In this document: piece by piece, positions 1-3,400 of the stretch
Layout of the letters: each line of letters starts with the position of its first letter
Numbering within the stretch: the stretch's first letter is position 1
Assembly: GCA_030595585.1 (NCBI GenBank)
Contig: JAUVCY010000148.1
Coordinates: forward strand, 1 to 5,564
DNA length: 5,564 bases
Direction of reading: 5' to 3'
Origin: Thermoplasmatota archaeon
Lineage (GTDB): Archaea > Thermoplasmatota > Penumbrarchaeia > Penumbrarchaeales > Penumbrarchaeaceae
Notes under the pieces: model-generated
The model's input: only the letters and a program-made list of their open reading frames with translations
Told to the model about the DNA's origin: nothing
Database searches by the model: none
Program-made: the position numbers and the translations under genes

Positions 1-507
1 CCTCGGTTCGGGTTCGTAGGGGTCGAAAGCATATGCGAATGAGAGCCAGGCTATGGCGGGCAGGGTGATGGTCAGAACGACGAACGGGAATGAGACTGTC
101 CAGAAAAAGAATTTGAAGTCTTGAAAGGTATTTCCAAGTCCGATGAAAAGCGAGGCGATTATTATAAAGATACAGAACAGAACGAGCGCTATGCCGAGGG
201 AGGTGAACTTCTGAAGGATGAACGAGATCCTATCTCCATGGGACAGGGTTCTGGGGTCAGCAACATCTTTTTTTAGATACTTGAAGGGCCCCCTCCCCCT
301 TGTGATCATCAACTTGTAGAATATCCTGTAGTTCAGGACCCCGATGATAACGATGACGGGGATCATCATGAGGGAGAGCATCGCCCCCACAAACCAGAAA
401 AGATCCCCCATGGGGTAAAAGTTCAAGAATATCAGGAGGCCTCCGATGATCAGGGTGAAGGACACCACGAACAATAGAACGGTCGCCGTCGTGACCGCAT
501 CACCCAT
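1..507 (-). CDS. Multi-pass membrane protein of unknown function (partial, C-terminus off window)
   Basis: I do not recognise this protein. The frame is open from an ATG at 507 down to the window edge, giving 169 residues without a stop. It shows four hydrophobic stretches: about residues 8-30 (starts TATVLLFVVSF), 34-58 (LFWFVGAMLSLMMIPVIVII), 106-125 (IALVLFCIFIIIASLFIGLG) and 131-155 (FFFWTVSFPFVVLTITLPAI). A basic segment between the second and third (around residues 60-95, with RGRGPFKYLKK) should be cytoplasmic if the positive-inside rule holds. It does not look like DUF106/EMC3, the membrane family often next to archaeal cmk, because the first two helices are close together and there is no coiled coil. 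It lies 35 nt after the cmk stop on the same strand, so co-transcription is likely. The start is uncertain. The frame is also open upstream, and a TTG at 544-546 overlaps the cmk stop and would add 13 mostly basic residues, with a GAGGTG motif about 11 nt before it. Coding status is well supported by the uninterrupted hydrophobic pattern; function is not. Confidence 0.72.
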   Translation of the reverse strand, partial: MGDAVTTATVLLFVVSFTLIIGGLLIFLNFYPMGDLFWFVGAMLSLMMIPVIVIIGVLNYRIFYKLMITRGRGPFKYLKKDVADPRTLSHGDRISFILQKFTSLGIALVLFCIFIIIASLFIGLGNTFQDFKFFFWTVSFPFVVLTITLPAIAWLSFAYAFDPYEPEPR

Positions 508-542
508 CAATCCAAACAGGAACCTCTTTACCTTTCCATCCC

Positions 543-1085
543 TCAAATCGGGTCCCCCACCTCAAGTGCGGTCCTCATTACCCGATCTGCGATCTCCTCG
601 GGTGTCAGGTTGGATGAGTCGATCACCATATCGTACCAGACGCTGTCACGTGGGTCCACGGCATAGATGTTCTTGTAACGGAGAGCCTCGCTCTCCTCCC
701 TGTCCCTCATTGACTCCATGACCTCCTCCAGCTCACCTCCGTCCCTCTCCATCACCCTCATTGCACGGACCTCACGATCTGCATCGATATACACCCTGAA
801 GGAGGCCACACCTTCGATCTTGCACATGGGCCCCGTCATCCTCCCCTCCAGGATCACATCCCCATCCATGGCGATCTGGATCATCTCGCCGTCCAGAGCC
901 TGATCCCAGATGGGGTCCTCCTCACACATCTTTCCGAACTGGGCCAGGGTGAGCCCCTTGTTCTCGGCGGTCTTCCTGAAGATATCTCCGGCATAGACGT
1001 ATCTGGCTTCTAATCGCTCTTCCAATATCCTGCAGACGGTGGTCGTACCCGATCCGGGAGGTCCACCGATAGTCAACACGACCAT
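543..1085 (-). CDS. cmk: Cytidylate kinase, archaeal type (CMP/dCMP kinase)
   Basis: This 180-residue protein is a P-loop kinase expected to phosphorylate CMP and dCMP to the diphosphates with ATP (EC 2.7.4.25), acting in the cytoplasm in pyrimidine nucleotide salvage. The P-loop is at residues 8-16 (GPPGSGTTT), followed by the nucleoside-monophosphate-binding region with YAGDIFR at 31-37 and an EDP motif at 56-58. VILEGRMTG (77-85) is the second core strand with the substrate-contacting arginine. An arginine-rich lid region lies around 104-138, ending in RYKNIYAVD (136-144), and YDMVIDSS (151-158) closes the fold. This order and the length are typical of the archaeal COG1102 family and unlike the longer bacterial Cmk. 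The P-loop has Thr14 where most P-loop kinases have Lys; I recall the same GTTT form in some other archaeal members, so this is probably a family variant rather than damage. The ATG at 1083-1085 gives a natural N-terminus right before the first strand. It has no Shine-Dalgarno but a TATA-like box about 26 nt upstream, which suits a leaderless mRNA. Confidence 0.93.
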   Translation of the reverse strand: MVVLTIGGPPGSGTTTVCRILEERLEARYVYAGDIFRKTAENKGLTLAQFGKMCEEDPIWDQALDGEMIQIAMDGDVILEGRMTGPMCKIEGVASFRVYIDADREVRAMRVMERDGGELEEVMESMRDREESEALRYKNIYAVDPRDSVWYDMVIDSSNLTPEEIADRVMRTALEVGDPI

Positions 1086-1107
1086 GAAAGGGAACCTATA
1101 TATGCGG

Positions 1108-1115
1108 ATAAATAA
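1108..1115 (-). promoter_or_regulatory. Probable TATA box for cmk (leaderless promoter)
   Basis: Read on the minus strand this is TTATTTAT, centred about 26 nt upstream of the cmk ATG. Archaeal TATA boxes usually sit 24-28 nt before the transcription start, so transcription would begin at or next to the ATG, in line with the absence of a Shine-Dalgarno there. A second A/T stretch (ATATATAGG on the minus strand, about 1095-1103) lies only about 15 nt from the ATG and is too close to act as the TATA box unless the start codon is internal. Confidence 0.5.
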
Positions 1116-1165
1116 CTACCGCAATGGGTTGATCGGGAGATAGCAGTATCCATTTAATCTCGGGA

Positions 1166-1174
1166 AGTATAAAG
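1166..1174 (+). promoter_or_regulatory. Candidate TATA box for the coiled-coil gene
   Basis: AGTATAAAG, preceded by the purine-rich GGGA that could serve as a BRE, is the best TATA-like element upstream of the plus-strand gene. Transcription would start near 1195, giving a leader of about 60 nt before the ATG at 1257. A second A/T run (AATTATATT, about 1177-1185) could serve instead and would place the start near 1205. Either choice puts the transcription start downstream of the TTG at 1188 and so argues for the ATG at 1257. Confidence 0.4.
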
Positions 1175-1193
1175 TAATTATATTCTATTGGTA

Positions 1194-1218
1194 TATCCGG
1201 TTTTATCCGATAGCCGGA
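1194..1218 (+). promoter_or_regulatory. Possible operator: TATCCG direct repeats and TCCGG/CCGGA inverted repeat
   Basis: TATCCG occurs at 1194-1199 and 1204-1209, ten bases apart and so on the same face of the helix. A related TAGCCGG follows at 1211-1217. TCCGG at 1196-1200 and CCGGA at 1214-1218 also form a 5-bp inverted repeat with a 13-nt spacer. A further copy in reverse orientation (CGGATA) lies at 1105-1110, beside the cmk TATA box. The cluster is near the predicted transcription start of the plus-strand gene. A regulator site is inference only; the arms are short and may be chance. Confidence 0.22.
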
Positions 1219-1256
1219 CAAATGGGAAGAAAGACCTTGCTGGGCTGGAATTGATC

Positions 1257-3284
1257 ATGGCCACGAAACCCACTGTTAAAAGTGAGATCCTCAGGGGAAT
1301 GAAGGAGATCGAGGCGATCACAGGGATGCTCTCCAATCTGAAGAAGGACCTCAAGGCCAAGGAGCATCTTCTCATCGGGATGGAGGAACAGCTCAGACAG
1401 AGCGAGGGGCGCCTTGAGAAGAAGATCAACCAGATAAACGATAAGGACAAGAGCCTGCAGGATATCGAACAGAAGGTCAACAGGAGACAGGAGGAGCTGA
1501 GGATACAGCAGCAGGAGCTGGAGACCACCGCCGTACTTGAATTCCTCACATTCCAGGCAAGGGAGATGGAGATACAGAAGAAGTGCGAGGAGATCCCGGA
1601 GGCCATAGATGAGACCGGCCTGAAGGAGGAGGTGGAGAGCCTCAAGAAACAGCTTCAGGATAAGGATCAGGAGATGGTGGAGCTCAGGGATCGGCCAGCG
1701 GCAGACGGAGGAACCGTCGGGGCCGCTGCTGATGAGGCGCTCAAAGCGCAGGTCCAGAGCCTCAATGAACAGCTTCACGAAAAGAACCAGGAACTTGAGG
1801 ACCTCAGGAGCAGGCCGCCAGCTGCGAGCGGAGGGGAGGATGAGGGGAGCGGTGAGATATTGGCATCTCTCCAGGAGAGGGAGAAGAAGCTCCGCGATCT
1901 TGAGAGCAACATCAGGAACAAGCAGAAGGAGGTCACCGATTTCATGCGGGGCCTTCAGGATAAGGAGCAGAAGATCAAGGACCTGGAACAGGAGCTCAAA
2001 TTCAAGGAGGACCTCATCAAGATGAAGGATGACGGGGTGGCCTCCTCCGGAGACACCCGGCAGGTCCGCACGGAGATCGATGAGCAGTACAAGAAGCGGT
2101 TCCTGGTCATGGAGGGGAACTACCAGAACAAGATAGATGAACTGGCGAGGGAGGTTGACCGGCTCAGGGGGCGGAACGAGGACCTGGAGAACACGGGCGA
2201 CCTGCTGGAGTCCGACAAGCTGCGGGTGAAGATCCTGGAGCGGGAGCTCAAGGACAGGGTCAACGAGCTGGCGTTCTCAGAGGAGAGGCTTGCCAGACGC
2301 CAGGAGCTGATGATCAAGGAGAGGAAACAGATCGATCAGCAGGTGAAATCGATGAGGTCCATGAAGGACGGTTCCCAGGCCGCTGAAATGGGAGAGGAGC
2401 TGGCCAACAGGCAGAAACAGCTTCGCGACCTGGAGCTGAAGTTCAGGGAGAAGGAGGATTACCTCAGGCGGAAGGAGAGGGAGCTCCGGGACATGGAGGG
2501 GAAGATGGTGGACAAGGAGATCACCATGGAGATGGCGGTGGAATCCGCACAGGATACGGACAAGGTCCGTACGGGCATAAGGAGGTTTGACGACCTCTGT
2601 TACGGCGGCCTCCCGCACTCATCCAATTTCCTGCTGTTCGGCCCCGCATATTCTGGTAGAAGGACGTTCACCAACCTGTTCATCGCCGAGGGCCTCAAGA
2701 AGGGTATTCCGGTGATATACGTCACCACTCAGCATACGCCGGAGGAGATAAAGAACCAGCTACGCAATATCATACCCAAGGTGGATGCCTACGAGGAAAG
2801 AGGCTTGATGAAGTACATAGACCTGTACTCAAGGTCCATGGGGCTCAAGGGAGAATATCCAAATACGATCTACGTGGAGAAGACCACCGACCTGGATGCG
2901 CTCCAGACCGCGATGGAGACGTTCCAGGAGGAGATAATAAAGAAGCACAAACACCACAGGATGGTGTTCTTCTCGCTGTCGACCCTTCTAACGTATATCG
3001 AGCCGCTCCACGTGTTCCGCTTCTTCCAGGTGCTCAACGCCAAGAACAAGAGGTACGGCTGCACCTCGATCAACATCGTTGACCACGGTATGCATGATCC
3101 ATCTGTTATACAGACGATGAAACACGTTATGTCCGGTTTCATCGACTTCAAATTGGAGGACCTGAAGTATCATCTGAGGCTGGAGGGTGGTGGGGACGTA
3201 ATGAGCAGGGCGTGGATCGAATACAGCTTCTCGGACAGGAACTTCGACCTGCGGGGTTCCTTCAGCCTGGACCATATCAGGTGA
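1257..3284 (+). CDS. Long coiled-coil protein with C-terminal KaiC/RAD55-like domain lacking catalytic residues
   Basis: This 675-residue protein has two parts. Residues about 15-425 are highly charged heptad-type sequence rich in Glu, Lys, Gln and Leu. They are broken by Gly/Ala/Pro/Ser linkers near 146-161, 186-199, 258-268 and 369-376, so a segmented rod is expected. Residues about 433-675 resemble a RecA-superfamily KaiC/RAD55 domain: VRTGIRRFDDLCYGGLP (437-453) is the usual entry motif, and IPVIYVTTQHTPEEIKN (about 484-500) and MVFFSLSTLL (569-578) fill the expected later positions. The catalytic sites are altered. The Walker A region is GPAYSGRRT (462-470), with Arg for Lys; Walker B has Phe572 for Asp; and the usual Glu-Glu after strand 2 is Gln492-His493. 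ATP hydrolysis is therefore doubtful, and a scaffold or sensor role is inferred. No signal peptide or membrane segment is seen, so it is cytoplasmic. I chose the ATG at 1257 because GGAATTGATC just before it resembles the 16S-complementary GGAGGTGATC, and the TATA-like boxes fit. A TTG at 1188 would add 23 residues unlike the rod. The exact role is unknown. Confidence 0.85.
   Translation: MATKPTVKSEILRGMKEIEAITGMLSNLKKDLKAKEHLLIGMEEQLRQSEGRLEKKINQINDKDKSLQDIEQKVNRRQEELRIQQQELETTAVLEFLTFQAREMEIQKKCEEIPEAIDETGLKEEVESLKKQLQDKDQEMVELRDRPAADGGTVGAAADEALKAQVQSLNEQLHEKNQELEDLRSRPPAASGGEDEGSGEILASLQEREKKLRDLESNIRNKQKEVTDFMRGLQDKEQKIKDLEQELKFKEDLIKMKDDGVASSGDTRQVRTEIDEQYKKRFLVMEGNYQNKIDELAREVDRLRGRNEDLENTGDLLESDKLRVKILERELKDRVNELAFSEERLARRQELMIKERKQIDQQVKSMRSMKDGSQAAEMGEELANRQKQLRDLELKFREKEDYLRRKERELRDMEGKMVDKEITMEMAVESAQDTDKVRTGIRRFDDLCYGGLPHSSNFLLFGPAYSGRRTFTNLFIAEGLKKGIPVIYVTTQHTPEEIKNQLRNIIPKVDAYEERGLMKYIDLYSRSMGLKGEYPNTIYVEKTTDLDALQTAMETFQEEIIKKHKHHRMVFFSLSTLLTYIEPLHVFRFFQVLNAKNKRYGCTSINIVDHGMHDPSVIQTMKHVMSGFIDFKLEDLKYHLRLEGGGDVMSRAWIEYSFSDRNFDLRGSFSLDHIR
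1620..1835 (+). repeat. Imperfect tandem duplication inside the coiled coil
   Basis: Two units of 31 and 32 codons (1620-1712, residues 122-152; 1740-1835, residues 162-193) share the pattern LK..V.SL..QL..K.QE...LR.RP followed by an Ala/Gly-rich linker, with a 9-residue Thr/Val/Ala spacer between them. About 14 of the first 26 aligned positions are identical. Each unit is a short coiled-coil segment capped by a flexible linker, so the duplication added one rod-plus-hinge module. The DNA copies have diverged, so this is not a recent duplication. Confidence 0.7.
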
Positions 3285-3315
3285 TCTGGGCTTACTGGTT
3301 CCTTCCTCGAGGTTG

Positions 3316-3350
3316 GATCAAATTGATCTGTTCCTATCTGTAATTTTGAT
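3316..3350. terminator. Palindrome and weak stem in the convergent gap
   Basis: GATCAAATTGATC at 3316-3328 has arms GATCAA and TTGATC around a single A. GATCAAA (3316-3322) can also pair with TTTGATC (3344-3350) across a loop of about 21 nt. The position between two convergent stop codons suits a two-way end of transcription, but archaeal termination depends mainly on T-runs and the stem is A/T-rich and weak. A regulator site or chance is equally possible. Confidence 0.2.
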
Positions 3351-3379
3351 CATACAAATGAATTGGAATGCCACATTTC

Positions 3380-3400
3380 AGGAGTGTTTTTGTTTCTCCT
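3380..3400 (+). terminator. Candidate T-rich terminator for the coiled-coil gene
   Basis: The plus strand reads TGTTTTTGTTT between the short arms AGGAG (3380-3384) and CTCCT (3396-3400). Oligo-T stretches in the non-template strand are the usual archaeal termination signal. This one lies about 100 nt after the stop at 3284 and just touches the stop codon of the convergent gene. No comparable T-run is visible on the minus strand within the gap, so termination of the convergent gene may lie further on or use another signal. Confidence 0.35.

Noticed and set aside
1..507. DUF106/EMC3-like protein, expected near archaeal cmk
   Set aside because: The arrangement of four hydrophobic segments in 169 residues, with no coiled coil between the first and second, does not fit the three-helix DUF106 layout.
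446..903. Plus-strand open frames opposite cmk and the start of the membrane gene
   Set aside because: Their products are Pro/Ser/Arg-rich with no domain features, and the minus strand carries a full cytidylate kinase.
1178..1778. Two long minus-strand open frames (155 and 191 codons) opposite the coiled-coil gene
   Set aside because: They are mirror frames of GAG/AAG/CAG-rich codons, giving Leu- and Ser-rich low-complexity protein. The plus strand has clear heptads and a recognisable domain, and both mirror frames overlap the promoter region.
2120..3275. Further minus-strand frames of 65-113 codons within the coiled-coil gene
   Set aside because: They are antisense shadows with no promoter, ribosome site or recognisable motif.
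1257..3284. SMC or Rad50 homologue
   Set aside because: There is no N-terminal Walker A domain, no hinge or zinc hook and no ABC signature; the C-terminal domain follows the KaiC/RAD55 pattern instead.
3279..3286. AGGTGATC, a strong Shine-Dalgarno-like match at the stop of the coiled-coil gene
   Set aside because: No start codon follows at a usable distance with an open frame on the plus strand before the convergent gene; the only nearby plus frame (3313 onward) is antisense to the surface gene.
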